In this document: positions 37,573 through 46,361 of the stretch, in pieces
How the letters are laid out: each line of letters opens with the position of its first letter
Numbering within the stretch: position 1 is the first letter of the stretch
Assembly (NCBI RefSeq): GCF_049568105.1
Contig: NZ_CP145335.1
Coordinates: forward strand, 1,550,001-1,614,000
From: Salinisphaera sp049568105
Lineage (GTDB): Bacteria; Pseudomonadota; Gammaproteobacteria; Nevskiales; Salinisphaeraceae
Direction of reading: 5' to 3'
DNA length: 64,000 nucleotides
Made by a program: the position numbers and the translations under genes
The notes under the pieces: model-generated
What the model was told of the DNA's origin: nothing
The model's input: only the letters and a program-made list of their open reading frames with translations
Database searches by the model: none

Positions 37573-38361
37573 ATGAGCGATACCACGCCTGCTGCCGCCG
37601 ACGCGCCCGATCCGATCGCGCTTGCGCGCCTGCGCATCGTGCTGGTCGGTGCCCAGCACCCCGGCAATATCGGCGCCGCCGCGCGCGCAATGAAAGTCAT
37701 GGGATTGGCCGATTTGGTGCTGGTCGCGCCCGAGCGCTATCCCGATCCCGAGGCGAGCGCACGGGCTTCAGGGGCCGACGATGTACTGGCGGCCGCCCGC
37801 GTATTCGAGACCCTCGACGAGGCGCTGGCCGACTGTGTTCTGGCCATCGGCACCAGTGCCCGCAGCCGGCGGACCCAGTGGCCCTTGGTCGATGCGCGCA
37901 CGGCAGCCGAGCGCGCGGTCGCCACGACTGCCGAAGGGCCAGTCGCCCTCGTGTTCGGGCGCGAACGGGCCGGGCTGAACAATGCCGAACTCGATCTTTG
38001 CCAGCTGCATCTGCAGGTACCGAGCAATCCGGAATACAGTTCTTTGAATCTCGCAGCGGCAGTCCAGGTCGTGGCCTACGAACTGCGTGTGGCTGCTGGG
38101 CACGGTATTTCGGCGGGCGATGTACACGAACCGGTCGCGATCGCCGATATGGAAGGGCTGTATCAGCACTGGCAGGCGGTGTTGGTCGCGGCCGGCTTTC
38201 TCGATCCGGACGATCCGAAAATGCTGATGCGGCGCCTGCGGCGCTTGTTCAACCGTGCCGCGCCCGACCGGGTCGAGGTCAATATCCTGCGCGGCGCGTT
38301 GCGGGCCCTGGATCCGCGCGGCTTGCCCAATCGTAAGCCGAAGGATGACCAAGCCGAGTAG
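37573..38361 (+). CDS. trmJ: tRNA (cytidine/uridine-32-2'-O)-methyltransferase TrmJ
   Basis: 262 aa from ATG 37573; a GTG three codons earlier is possible. SPOUT methyltransferase with the knot motifs RIVLVGAQHPGNIGAAARAMKVMG, GPVALVFGRERAGLNNAEL and VPSNPEYSSLNLAAAVQVVAYEL. Methylates the 2'-O of residue 32 in several tRNAs using S-adenosylmethionine. Its place upstream of cysE and isc genes is conserved in gammaproteobacteria. Confidence 0.93.
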   Translation: MSDTTPAAADAPDPIALARLRIVLVGAQHPGNIGAAARAMKVMGLADLVLVAPERYPDPEASARASGADDVLAAARVFETLDEALADCVLAIGTSARSRRTQWPLVDARTAAERAVATTAEGPVALVFGRERAGLNNAELDLCQLHLQVPSNPEYSSLNLAAAVQVVAYELRVAAGHGISAGDVHEPVAIADMEGLYQHWQAVLVAAGFLDPDDPKMLMRRLRRLFNRAAPDRVEVNILRGALRALDPRGLPNRKPKDDQAE

Positions 38362-38567
38362 CAGCGCGATGCGCTTGTTGGCCATAGACGACCGCTCGGG
38401 CCGTGTCGCGACCGCGATGCTGCGCCGGCATTGGATGCCATCGGTACACTTGATACCAGCGTTTTCGGCCCGAAATAGGGTGACAACGATGAAACGACCG
38501 CGCGCCGTCGGGTGCCCGGCGGCCTGCAAAACGTCCGTAAAGGCGTTTTAAAGTTTGGGAAAAGCCG

Positions 38568-39311
38568 ATGTTTGCTCGTCTTAAAGAAGATCTGCACGCG
38601 ATATTCGAACGCGATCCGGCGGCCCGTAGTATCTGGGAAGTCATTTTCACCTATCCCGGGCTGCATGCCTTGTGGTGGCATCGGATCGCGCACTGGTGTT
38701 GGAACCACCATATGAAATGGGTGGCTCGCTTCGTTTCGCACCTGTCGCGTTGGGTGACCGGTATCGAGATCCACCCCGGGGCGGTAATCGGTCGGCGTTT
38801 TTTCATCGATCACGGCTTTGGCGTGACTATTGGTGAAACCACCGTGATCGGCGACGACTGCACCATCTATCAGGGCGTAACCCTGGGCGGCACGAGCTGG
38901 AATCCGGGCAAGCGGCATCCGACCTTGGAAAACGAGGTGGTCGTCGGAGCTGGCGCCAAGGTGCTTGGTCCGTTCACGGTGGGCGAAGGAGCGCGGATTG
39001 GTTCGAATGCCGTGGTGGTCAAGGAAGTGCCGCCCGGCTGCACGGCAGTCGGCGTGCCGGCCAAGCTGGTCAAATGCAAGGACGGCACCCCCGAGGACCG
39101 GCGCAAGGAAACCGCCGATCGCATTGGGTTTTCGTTGTATGGCGTGAGCCAGGACATGCCGGACCCGGTGGCCCGTGGCATTGATGCCATGCTCGACCAT
39201 ATCGACGCCCTGGAGCGGCGCCAGGATGAGCTGGAAAAGCTCACGCGCAAGTTGGCCGATCGTCTGGATGAAGACACGCCGGAAATTGAGCGTATTACCG
39301 ACGACGCCTGA
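38568..39311 (+). CDS. cysE: Serine O-acetyltransferase
   Basis: 247 aa. Left-handed beta-helix hexapeptide repeats: GIEIHPGAVIGRRFFIDHGFGVTIGETTVIGDDCTIYQGVTLGG, with the active His in D-H-G, then NEVVVGAGAKVLGPFTVGEGARIGSNAVVVKEVPPG. Makes O-acetylserine, the carbon donor for cysteine. A helical tail (ALERRQDELEKLTRKLADRL, residues about 215-234) follows. The desulfurase gene begins 1 bp after its stop, so cysteine synthesis and sulfur mobilisation are directly linked on one transcript. Confidence 0.94.
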   Translation: MFARLKEDLHAIFERDPAARSIWEVIFTYPGLHALWWHRIAHWCWNHHMKWVARFVSHLSRWVTGIEIHPGAVIGRRFFIDHGFGVTIGETTVIGDDCTIYQGVTLGGTSWNPGKRHPTLENEVVVGAGAKVLGPFTVGEGARIGSNAVVVKEVPPGCTAVGVPAKLVKCKDGTPEDRRKETADRIGFSLYGVSQDMPDPVARGIDAMLDHIDALERRQDELEKLTRKLADRLDEDTPEIERITDDA

Positions 39312-39312
39312 C

Positions 39313-40479
39313 ATGCTCGAGACGCTCTATCTGGATCATGCGGCCACCGCGCCACTGGCGCCTGGGGTCGCCGAGGCGATACAGGCCGCGCTGGTCGAGG
39401 CGCCTGGCAATCCCTCATCCCAGCATGCGCCGGGACGCTGTGCAGCCGCTCGGATCGATCAGGCCGCCGAGCAAGTCGCCGGTCTGATCAATGCGGCACC
39501 CGGGGAGTTGATCTGGACTTCGGGCGCGACCGAGGCCTCGAACCTGGCGCTGCGCGGCGTCGCGGAGTTCGCCGGTGAGGGTGGGCATATTGTGTCCGTG
39601 GTCACCGAGCATCCGGCCACGCGGGATACATTGAAGGCGCTGGCACGGCAGGGCGTACGCGTGGATTGGCTGGCGGTCGACGGCGACGGCGCGATCGATC
39701 ATGCGCAGCTCGATGCGGCGCTGGCCGAACAGCCGGACTTGGTTTCGATCATGCAGGTCAATAACGAAACCGGCGTGGTCCACGATATTCCGGCGATCGC
39801 GGCGCGCTGTGCCGAAGCCGGCGTGCCACTACATGTCGATGCCGCCCAAAGCCTGGGCCGTCTGGCGATCGATGTTGCGACCACGCCGATCGCGCTGATG
39901 TCGCTATCCGCGCACAAGATCGGCGGTCCGAAAGGCATCGGGGCGCTGTATGTTCGACGGCGAGCCCCGCGAGCCGGTTTGGCGCCCCAGATTCTGGGCG
40001 GCGGCCAACAGCGCGGCCTGCGAGCCGGCACGTTGCCGACCCATCAAATCGTGGGCTTCGGCGCCGCGGCGGCCTGGGCGGTCGAGCAGGGACTGTTGCT
40101 GCAGCCGGAATGGGCCGAGCTGCGCGAGCGGCTGTGGTCGGCGATTGCAGGTCTCGGCGGGCTCGGGCGCAACGGTCGCGCCGAGACCACCGCAGCGCCG
40201 TTTCTAAGCGTAAGCGTGGCCGGTGTGCACGGCGGTGCCTTGTTGGCCGGGCTGACCGAGGGCGAGCCAGCGCTCGCGGTGTCCACCGGGGCCGCCTGTA
40301 GTGCAGCCAAGGGCGAATCCTCGCATGTGGTGCGGGCCATGGGCGTTGCGCCGCGCGAGGCTGCGGCCACGATCCGTTTTTCGCTTGGCCCGGGCATCGA
40401 CGCCGTCGCCATCGATGCCGCCGCAGCGCGCTTCGTTGCCGAGGTACAGCGATTGCGCGCGCTGGCGGCTGCGGCCTGA
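39313..40479 (+). CDS. Cysteine desulfurase, IscS/NifS type
   Basis: 388 aa. PLP aminotransferase fold: LDHAATAPL start, TSGATEASNLAL, NETGVVHDI, HVDAAQSLGRL, the PLP Lys in SLSAHKIGGPKGIGALYVR, and the persulfide Cys in STGAACSAAKGESSHVVRAMG. It takes sulfur from cysteine for clusters, thiolated tRNA or cofactors. It is about 15 residues shorter than E. coli IscS and lacks the C-terminal tail used there to contact IscU, ending in a plain Ala-rich helix. ATG 39313 is 1 bp after cysE; longer in-frame openings upstream overlap cysE and are not used. Downstream lies the cysteine-less IscU homologue. Confidence 0.92.
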   Translation: MLETLYLDHAATAPLAPGVAEAIQAALVEAPGNPSSQHAPGRCAAARIDQAAEQVAGLINAAPGELIWTSGATEASNLALRGVAEFAGEGGHIVSVVTEHPATRDTLKALARQGVRVDWLAVDGDGAIDHAQLDAALAEQPDLVSIMQVNNETGVVHDIPAIAARCAEAGVPLHVDAAQSLGRLAIDVATTPIALMSLSAHKIGGPKGIGALYVRRRAPRAGLAPQILGGGQQRGLRAGTLPTHQIVGFGAAAAWAVEQGLLLQPEWAELRERLWSAIAGLGGLGRNGRAETTAAPFLSVSVAGVHGGALLAGLTEGEPALAVSTGAACSAAKGESSHVVRAMGVAPREAAATIRFSLGPGIDAVAIDAAAARFVAEVQRLRALAAAA

Positions 40480-40502
40480 CCGGAGTTGACGAGGCAGGCA
40501 TA

Positions 40503-40856
40503 GTGGATGAGGTCACGACAAGATTTCTGCAGCCCGCGTATGCGGTCGGCAATGTCGACGACTGGCCGGCGAGCGGTTTCGGTGAAACGCCGGGGGCGGA
40601 TGCGCGCTGTCGGATCTTTCTGGCAATCGCGGACGACGAGCGGTTGCGCGCGGCGTTCGGTGCCTTCGGTCCGCCGCCCGTGATTGCCGCAGCGGACTGG
40701 ACCTGCCAGCGCGTGACTGGCGAAACGATTGAAAACGCTCGTAGTCTAAGCGTCAGGGAGCTTGAAAGAGCCTTGGCTCTAAGCCCGACGCAGCGCTACG
40801 CTGGGGCACTGGCGATCGATGCATTAGCCAATGCCATGATCAATCTGGGACGATAG
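40503..40856 (+). CDS. IscU-like scaffold homologue lacking the cluster-ligand cysteines
   Basis: 117 aa, GTG start with GAGG upstream. I align it without gaps to the IscU core. IscU F-K-T-x-G-C-G-S-A-I-A reads FGAFGPPPVIA, so Cys63 becomes Pro57. C-G-D reads GAD, so Cys37 becomes Gly31 while the Asp is kept as Asp33. L-P-P-V-K-x-H-C-S-x-L-A-x-D-A reads LSPTQRYAGALAIDA, so Cys106 becomes Ala100. The linking V-x-G-x-x-x-x-x-A-R segment and the C-terminal helix are conserved. Only Cys36 and Cys68 remain, at non-ligand positions. It lies between the desulfurase and the A-type carrier, exactly where iscU belongs. It may be a regulatory or structural partner; standard cluster assembly on it looks impossible. 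Confidence 0.78.
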   Translation: MDEVTTRFLQPAYAVGNVDDWPASGFGETPGADARCRIFLAIADDERLRAAFGAFGPPPVIAAADWTCQRVTGETIENARSLSVRELERALALSPTQRYAGALAIDALANAMINLGR

Positions 40857-40860
40857 TGTT

Positions 40861-41208
40861 ATGAGCGACACAATTCTCGAATCCGAAGGGCTCGAGCTGA
40901 CCGAAGCGGCCGCAGGCCGTATCAAGGAGCAGCTGTCTAAGCGAGGGCATGGTCTGGGGCTGCGACTGGGCGTGCGCAAGTCCGGCTGTAGCGGCTATAT
41001 GTACACCATGGACTATGCCGACGAGATCGGCGAAGACGACGATGTCTTCGAAGGCCATGGCGCCAAGGTGGTGGTCCAGCACAAGCACATGCAGGTGCTA
41101 GGCGGTACCACTGTGGATTTCCGCTCCGAAGGGCTCAATCGCATGTTCCGGTTCGACAATCCGCGTGCCCGCAATGCCTGTGGCTGCGGCGAGTCGTTCA
41201 TGATCTAG
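40861..41208 (+). CDS. A-type iron-sulfur carrier (IscA/SufA/ErpA family)
   Basis: 115 aa. HesB-like fold with the three ligand cysteines in place: Cys in KSGCSGYMYTMDYAD and the pair in NACGCGESFMI at the C-terminus. Carries Fe-S clusters or iron to target enzymes. The ATG follows the IscU-like stop by 4 bp. Position fits iscA; an acidic insert (DEIGEDDDVFEGHG) is a little longer than in E. coli IscA. hscB, hscA and fdx, which normally follow, are missing; ndk is next. Confidence 0.9.
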   Translation: MSDTILESEGLELTEAAAGRIKEQLSKRGHGLGLRLGVRKSGCSGYMYTMDYADEIGEDDDVFEGHGAKVVVQHKHMQVLGGTTVDFRSEGLNRMFRFDNPRARNACGCGESFMI

Positions 41209-41596
41209 GCTCGAATGCCCGAGCGACGGCGGCCGGTTCGGATGTGGCCGTCGCCGCCGGAACGGTCGAAACGGCGCATGAATCGGCGATCGGGCACGAG
41301 CCTAGCGAGCCGTGCGGCAAACCAGGTTTGATGCCCGGTGCTATGCAGGCTGCGACCTTGTTTGCTGTCGATGCGTCAGAGGCCGTGTACCGAGTGCCCG
41401 CTGGATCTCTCCGCTGGCTGGTTTTTTTTAACCGTTTATGCTGCCCCCGAGTGGCATCGGCCAGGGTTTTAGTCAGTCTCTAAATCGACAGCACTGACAA
41501 GAGTGCCCTTGGCGAGCTACAATGTGAGGTTATCCGCGCGCGCATGTGGCTCGCGCGTGATTGCCCCATATCGTATTGTTTGTCTTAGGAGAACCC
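41209..41596 (+). other. Gene-free stretch upstream of ndk, with the ndk promoter
   Basis: 388 bp where hscB-hscA-fdx would be expected. I see no remnant of those genes. A T-rich word (GGTTTTTTTTAACC, 41419-41432) might mark the end of the upstream transcript. The promoter is listed separately, and the leader after it contains a CGCGCG/CGCGCG hairpin near 41537-41558. Confidence 0.55.
41494..41523 (+). promoter_or_regulatory. Sigma70 promoter of ndk
   Basis: CTGACA (5 of 6 to the -35 consensus) at 41494-41499, an 18-bp spacer, and TACAAT (5 of 6) at 41518-41523. It lies about 75 bp upstream of the ndk ATG. This is the best -35/-10 pair I find in the window. Confidence 0.68.
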
Positions 41597-42022
41597 ATGG
41601 CCGCTGAGCGCACCCTGTCGATCATCAAACCGGACGCTGTCGCCAAGAACGTGATCGGTGACATCTACAGCCGATTCGAAAAAGCCGGTCTGAAGATCGT
41701 TGGCGCCCGCATGCTGCAGCTTTCGCGCGAAGACGCGGAAAAATTCTATGCCGTGCATGCCGAGCGTCCCTTCTTCAACGCCCTGGTCGAGTTCATGATC
41801 TCTGGCCCGGTCATGGTGCAGGTTCTGGAAGGCGAGAACGCGATCGCCAAGAACCGCGACCTGATGGGCGCGACCAACCCGAAGGAAGCCGAGGCCGGCA
41901 CCATTCGCGGTGATTTCGCCGAGTCCATCGATGCCAACGCCGTACACGGCTCGGACGGCGAAGACACCGCCGCTGCCGAGATCGATTTCTTCTTCGGCGA
42001 AAGCGGCATCTGCCCCCGCTAA
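41597..42022 (+). CDS. ndk: Nucleoside diphosphate kinase
   Basis: 141 aa, the usual size. TLSIIKPDAVAKN at the N-terminus, RDLMGATNPKEAEAGTIRGDFA, and the phosphohistidine in the N-A-V-H-G-S-D motif. Balances NTP pools. ATG 41597 has AGGAG 6 nt upstream. First gene of the ndk-rlmN-pilF-rodZ series. Confidence 0.97.
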   Translation: MAAERTLSIIKPDAVAKNVIGDIYSRFEKAGLKIVGARMLQLSREDAEKFYAVHAERPFFNALVEFMISGPVMVQVLEGENAIAKNRDLMGATNPKEAEAGTIRGDFAESIDANAVHGSDGEDTAAAEIDFFFGESGICPR

Positions 42023-42050
42023 GCCGACGTTCGACCGGAACCGATTCGCC

Positions 42051-43238
42051 ATGACCGATGTCGCCACCGAAAAACTGCCCGCAACCCGTAGTAGCGCTAC
42101 CGCCAGCGGTGAGCGCGTGAACCTGTTCGGTCTCGACCGGGAGGCAATGTCGGCGTTCTTCAAGGAACACGGCGAATCGGCATTCCGGGCGAAGCAGGTC
42201 ATGCAGTGGATCTATGGCCGTGGAGTTACCGACTTCGCGGCCATGACCGATCTGTCCAAAAAACTGCGTGACCGTCTGCCGGAAATCGCCGAGGTGCGCC
42301 CGCCGGCACGTATCCGTGAACAGGCCAGCCAGGATGGCACCCGCAAATGGCTGCTCGCTGTTACTGAGGACATGGATCCGGACAACGCCATCGAGGCGGT
42401 GTATATCCCGGAGGCCGACCGGGCCACGCTGTGTATTTCCTCGCAGATCGGCTGTGCGCTGGATTGCTCGTTCTGTGCCACCGGCAAACAGGGCCTGAAT
42501 CGCAACCTGACCACGGCCGAGATCGTCGGCCAAGTCTGGATGGCCGAGCACGACCTGCGCGCCCAGGGCAAGATCCACGGTGACCGGGCCTTGAGCAATA
42601 TCGTGTTCATGGGCATGGGTGAGCCGCTGGCCAACTACCGGGCGGTGGTGCCGGCGATTCGTATCCTGCTCGACGACTACGGCTTTGGCCTGTCCAAGCG
42701 TCGGGTCACGGTATCGACCTCCGGCATGGTGCCGTTCATGGATCGGCTGCGCGAAGAAGTGGATGTCGCGCTTGCGGTATCGCTGCATGCGCCGACCGAT
42801 GCACTGCGCGACGACCTGGTGCCGATTAATCGCAAGTATCCGCTCGATGAGTTGATGGCGGCTTGCGACCGCTATGTGAAAAACAAAGAACGCCGAGCCC
42901 ACGTAGTCTACGAATATGTGCTGCTGGCTGGCGTCAACGATCAGCCCGAGCATGCCAAGGCGCTGGCCAAGCTGCTGGCCAGTCGGCCGGCCAAGATCAA
43001 TCTGATCCCATTCAATGCCTTCGACGGCTCGGGCTACGAGCGTCCGGCCGAAGCGGATATCCGGGCCTTTCAGGACCGTCTGCACGCCCGCGGTCTGCGC
43101 ACCACGGTACGCCGGACCCGCGGCGACGACATCGACGCCGCCTGTGGCCAACTGGTTGGTCGGGTACGCAGTAAACAAAAGCGGCATTTTCGTGACGTGC
43201 CGATCCGGGTGGAATCCAAGCCGGCTTCGCGCGTATGA
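42051..43238 (+). CDS. rlmN: Dual-specificity 23S rRNA/tRNA adenine-C2 methyltransferase RlmN
   Basis: 395 aa. Radical-SAM enzyme with C-x-x-x-C-x-x-C in IGCALDCSFCATGKQG, GMGEPLANY, SGMVPFM, and the C-terminal TVRRTRGDDIDAACGQL with a catalytic Cys; the other methyl-carrying Cys is within the same family pattern. Methylates A2503 of 23S rRNA and A37 of some tRNAs. Start ATG 42051. Stop overlaps the pilF start by ATGA. Confidence 0.96.
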   Translation: MTDVATEKLPATRSSATASGERVNLFGLDREAMSAFFKEHGESAFRAKQVMQWIYGRGVTDFAAMTDLSKKLRDRLPEIAEVRPPARIREQASQDGTRKWLLAVTEDMDPDNAIEAVYIPEADRATLCISSQIGCALDCSFCATGKQGLNRNLTTAEIVGQVWMAEHDLRAQGKIHGDRALSNIVFMGMGEPLANYRAVVPAIRILLDDYGFGLSKRRVTVSTSGMVPFMDRLREEVDVALAVSLHAPTDALRDDLVPINRKYPLDELMAACDRYVKNKERRAHVVYEYVLLAGVNDQPEHAKALAKLLASRPAKINLIPFNAFDGSGYERPAEADIRAFQDRLHARGLRTTVRRTRGDDIDAACGQLVGRVRSKQKRHFRDVPIRVESKPASRV

Positions 43239-43981
43239 CGCGTCGCGGGCTCGCGATCATAGGGGTAGCGGCGACGCTGCTGGTCGCCGGCTGTGCCAGC
43301 CAAGGCGGCATCGATCGCGACAATGCGGCGGCCGCGAATGCCAATGTCGGCGCCGATTACCTGCACAAGGGCGACAACGACCGTGCCCGACGCGCTTTTC
43401 AGAAGGCGCTGTCCTACGATAAGGACAATTTCACCGCGAACTGGGGCATGGCCGTGGTCAGCGACCGCTTGAACCAGCCCGATCCGGCGCGCCGGTATTT
43501 CGAAAAAACGCTGGAGATCCGATCGGCGCCCGCCATCTACAACAGCTATGCGGCGTTTCTCTGCGAACAGGGCGATACCGACCAAGGCGTTGCGTATTTC
43601 AAAAAAGCGCTGGCCACCGATGATGCAGCCGACCGGGCGGATACGCTGGCCAACGCCGGGCTTTGTCGGTACCGGGCCGGACGCGTTCAGGATGCCACCC
43701 AGGACTTCCAACGCGCCCTCGAGTTGGACCCGAAACAAGCTACGGCCCTGACGCGGCTGGCGACAATCGCATACCATGCGCAGAATTATCTAAGCGCTCG
43801 CGCCTTCATCGAACGCGCCGACGCAGCGACCCAGCTCGATCCCGAGCAGCTTCTATTGGCTGCGCGAATCGAGTTGGCGCTGCATGATCGTGCTGCCGCC
43901 GAGTCATACGTGAAGCGTCACAATGCAGATCCGACGACGGCGACTACATCGCTGAGCCAACTGGAGTCATCGCGTCAATGA
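43235..43981 (+). CDS. pilF: Type IV pilus stability lipoprotein PilF/PilW
   Basis: 248 aa. Lipoprotein signal with lipobox V-A-G-C (Cys20), then tandem TPRs: ADYLHKGDNDRARRAFQKALSYD, FTANWGMAVVSDRLNQPDPARRYFEKTLEI and more. The outer-membrane pilotin needed for PilQ assembly. Overlaps rlmN and rodZ by 4 bp (ATGA) on either side, as in other gammaproteobacteria. Confidence 0.9.
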   Translation: MTRRGLAIIGVAATLLVAGCASQGGIDRDNAAAANANVGADYLHKGDNDRARRAFQKALSYDKDNFTANWGMAVVSDRLNQPDPARRYFEKTLEIRSAPAIYNSYAAFLCEQGDTDQGVAYFKKALATDDAADRADTLANAGLCRYRAGRVQDATQDFQRALELDPKQATALTRLATIAYHAQNYLSARAFIERADAATQLDPEQLLLAARIELALHDRAAAESYVKRHNADPTTATTSLSQLESSRQ

Positions 43982-45021
43982 CCGCCATGAACGACGACGA
44001 GACAACCGAAGATACGGGCGCATCGAGCCTGACGCAGAACAAAGCCGAGGGGGTCTCGCCCGGCGAGATCCTGCGCGAAGGACGGCTGGCGCACGACTAT
44101 AGCGTCGAGGATCTGTGTGCCCAGACCAAGATGAGCGTCAAGACTGTCAAGGCGCTGGAAGACAATGATTTCAATGCATTGTCGCAGCCGGTGTTCGCCC
44201 GCGGCTATTATCGTCAGTGCGCCAAAGTGCTCGATATCGATATCGATCGGCTCATGGCGGCCTATACCGCCTGGGCCGGCGAGCCGAGTGCTCCCAAGAT
44301 GGATCATCGCTCGGTCGGTGTTGGGACGATCCCCCAGGACGTTACCCCGGGCGGGGGACGTTTTCGGGGGCTGCTGATCCTGTTGTTGGTGATCGTGATC
44401 GTGCTCGTGGCGATCCTCTTCCTCGTGCCGTCGAACAGCATGCCGGGCCTGTCTTCGTCGTCGGACGAGCCCGACCAGGATAGCCAGACGACTACGCTGG
44501 CCATGAACTCGTCGGATGAAAGCGCCAACGATGGCAGTGCGTTCCTGGCCGAGCAGCCGGCCGATACCGATGCCGATTCCAGCAGCGGTACGCCGGACGT
44601 GGTCGGCGACAACGGCGGCGAACCGCGTACCGGCCAGAAAGCCGGCGGGCGTAACGTCAATCAGTCGCTGGGTATCGACTCGCCGAATGGCGGCTCGGGG
44701 GGCGACTCCGAGGCGGCCGAAGACGGCGGCCAGTCGGGGGGCGCTGAGCGCGGCGCGGTGCCGGACAACCGCTTGGAGCTGAGTTTTTCGCATCGTTCCT
44801 GGGTGCGGGTAACCGATGCCAACGGCAATCGTATGGCTTCGGGGATTTTCGAATCCGGTGATACGAAGGAATTTAATGGCGAGCCGCCGTATAAGGTCAC
44901 GCTCGGCTACGCACCCGGGGTCAAGGTCGCGATCGGTGGCCAGGCGGTTGATGTGGCTGGCCAGGCCACCGACGGCGGGGTTGCGCATCTGACAATCAAT
45001 CCGCCGAACAACAACGGCTAG
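43978..45021 (+). CDS. rodZ: Cytoskeletal protein RodZ
   Basis: 347 aa. N-terminal Xre-type helix-turn-helix (residues about 27-95, PGEILREGRLAHDYSVEDLCAQTKMSVKTVKALEDNDF) that binds MreB, one membrane helix (about 131-150, very Ile/Val/Leu-rich), a low-complexity Asp/Ser/Gly linker (160-255) and a C-terminal periplasmic DUF4115 domain (LELSFSHRSWVRVTDANG). Controls rod shape. Overlaps pilF by 4 bp. The gene ispG, which normally follows, is absent; hisS begins 51 bp later. Confidence 0.92.
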   Translation: MTAMNDDETTEDTGASSLTQNKAEGVSPGEILREGRLAHDYSVEDLCAQTKMSVKTVKALEDNDFNALSQPVFARGYYRQCAKVLDIDIDRLMAAYTAWAGEPSAPKMDHRSVGVGTIPQDVTPGGGRFRGLLILLLVIVIVLVAILFLVPSNSMPGLSSSSDEPDQDSQTTTLAMNSSDESANDGSAFLAEQPADTDADSSSGTPDVVGDNGGEPRTGQKAGGRNVNQSLGIDSPNGGSGGDSEAAEDGGQSGGAERGAVPDNRLELSFSHRSWVRVTDANGNRMASGIFESGDTKEFNGEPPYKVTLGYAPGVKVAIGGQAVDVAGQATDGGVAHLTINPPNNNG

Positions 45022-45071
45022 CGTCACGGCGAGTCCCGAACGATTTTTGATTTAGAAGGAATGCGGCTTCC

Positions 45072-46361
45072 ATGAGTCAGCGTATTCAGTCGATTCGCGG
45101 TATGCACGATGTGCTGCCGTCGGAAAACGCGCTCTGGCGCACCCTTGAGCGGACCGCCGAAGCGGTCTTTGCCGCCTATGGCTACGAGCAGATTCGCCTG
45201 CCGATCATGGAGCGTACGGCGCTGTTCGAGCGGGGTGTAGGCGAAGTGACCGACATCGTCGAAAAAGAGCTCTATACGTTCGAGGATCGCGGCGGGGAGC
45301 TGATGTCGTTGCGCCCGGAGGGCACCGCCGGTGCGGTGCGTGCAGGCATCCAGCACGGCATGCTGCACAATGCCACCCAACGGCTCTGGTACGTCGGCCC
45401 GATGTTTCGCTATGAGCGCCCGCAGAAAGGTCGCCAGCGCCAGTTTCATCAGTTCGGCATCGAAGCCTTCGGTCTGACCGGCCCGGATGTAGATGTCGAG
45501 CAGATCGCGATGTCGGCGCGGCTATTCAAGAACCTTGGCATCACCGGCCTGCGGCTCGAGATCAATACCCTAGGCACCCCGGAAGAACGGGCGACCTATC
45601 GGGATGCGCTGCATGCCTATTTTAGTGCGCATTTCGACCAGCTGGACGCCGACAGCCAGCATCGCCTGGATCGTAACCCGCTGCGTATTCTGGATAGTAA
45701 GAACCCGGATATGCGCGAGTTGATTGCGGCCGCGCCGTCGTTGACCGACTATCTCGGCGCGGAATCGGCGGCCCACTTCAAGGGGCTGTGCGAGGGTATC
45801 GAAGCGCTTGGTATCGACTACACCATCAACCCGCGCCTGGTGCGTGGCCTCGATTACTACACGCGCACCGTCTTCGAGTGGCTGACCGACGATCTCGGAG
45901 CCCAGAACGCTGTTTGTTCCGGTGGACGTTTCGATGGCCTGGTTGCCGAGCTGGGTGGTAGCGCCACCCCGGCCACCGGCTTCGCGATGGGCGTCGAGCG
46001 GGTGGCAGCGCTCATGGAGGCCCAAGGGGTCGCGCTGGATGATATGGCGCCGCATGCCTATCTGGTGCATACCGGCGATCAGGCCAGTGCGAAGGTGCCG
46101 GCCATGGCTGAATCGCTGCGCGATGCGCTGCCGGGGCTGCGGCTGCGGGTGCATGCCGGCGGCGGCAGTTTCAAGTCGCAGTTCAAAAAAGCCGATCGCA
46201 GCGGCGCGCGGCTGGCGTTAGTGTTCGGGGATGATGAGGCCGCGGACGATACCCTGCAAATCAAACCGCTGACCGACGATCGCGATCAGGAACGCGTATC
46301 GCTGGCAGCCGCTCCCGAGCGGATCGCGGCGCTGCTCGGCGACGCATTGAACCACCGCTAG
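45072..46361 (+). CDS. hisS: Histidyl-tRNA synthetase
   Basis: 429 aa. Class II synthetase: motif 1 region IRGMHDVLPSE, motif 2 FRYERPQKGRQRQFHQFGIEAFG, the histidine motif LVRGLDYYTRTVFEW, motif 3 GFAMGVERVAALM, and an anticodon-binding C-terminal domain. Charges tRNA-His. AGAAGGA upstream of ATG 45072. Confidence 0.97.
   Translation: MSQRIQSIRGMHDVLPSENALWRTLERTAEAVFAAYGYEQIRLPIMERTALFERGVGEVTDIVEKELYTFEDRGGELMSLRPEGTAGAVRAGIQHGMLHNATQRLWYVGPMFRYERPQKGRQRQFHQFGIEAFGLTGPDVDVEQIAMSARLFKNLGITGLRLEINTLGTPEERATYRDALHAYFSAHFDQLDADSQHRLDRNPLRILDSKNPDMRELIAAAPSLTDYLGAESAAHFKGLCEGIEALGIDYTINPRLVRGLDYYTRTVFEWLTDDLGAQNAVCSGGRFDGLVAELGGSATPATGFAMGVERVAALMEAQGVALDDMAPHAYLVHTGDQASAKVPAMAESLRDALPGLRLRVHAGGGSFKSQFKKADRSGARLALVFGDDEAADDTLQIKPLTDDRDQERVSLAAAPERIAALLGDALNHR

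Noticed and set aside
38526..38546. Terminator upstream of cysE (AAAACG ... CGTTTT)
   Set aside because: The stem is only 6 bp, A/T-rich at the ends and has a 10-nt loop. It is too weak to call.
41244..41483. Small gene between the A-type carrier and ndk
   Set aside because: The open frame has no ribosome-binding site, composition is not protein-like and it overlaps the ndk promoter area.
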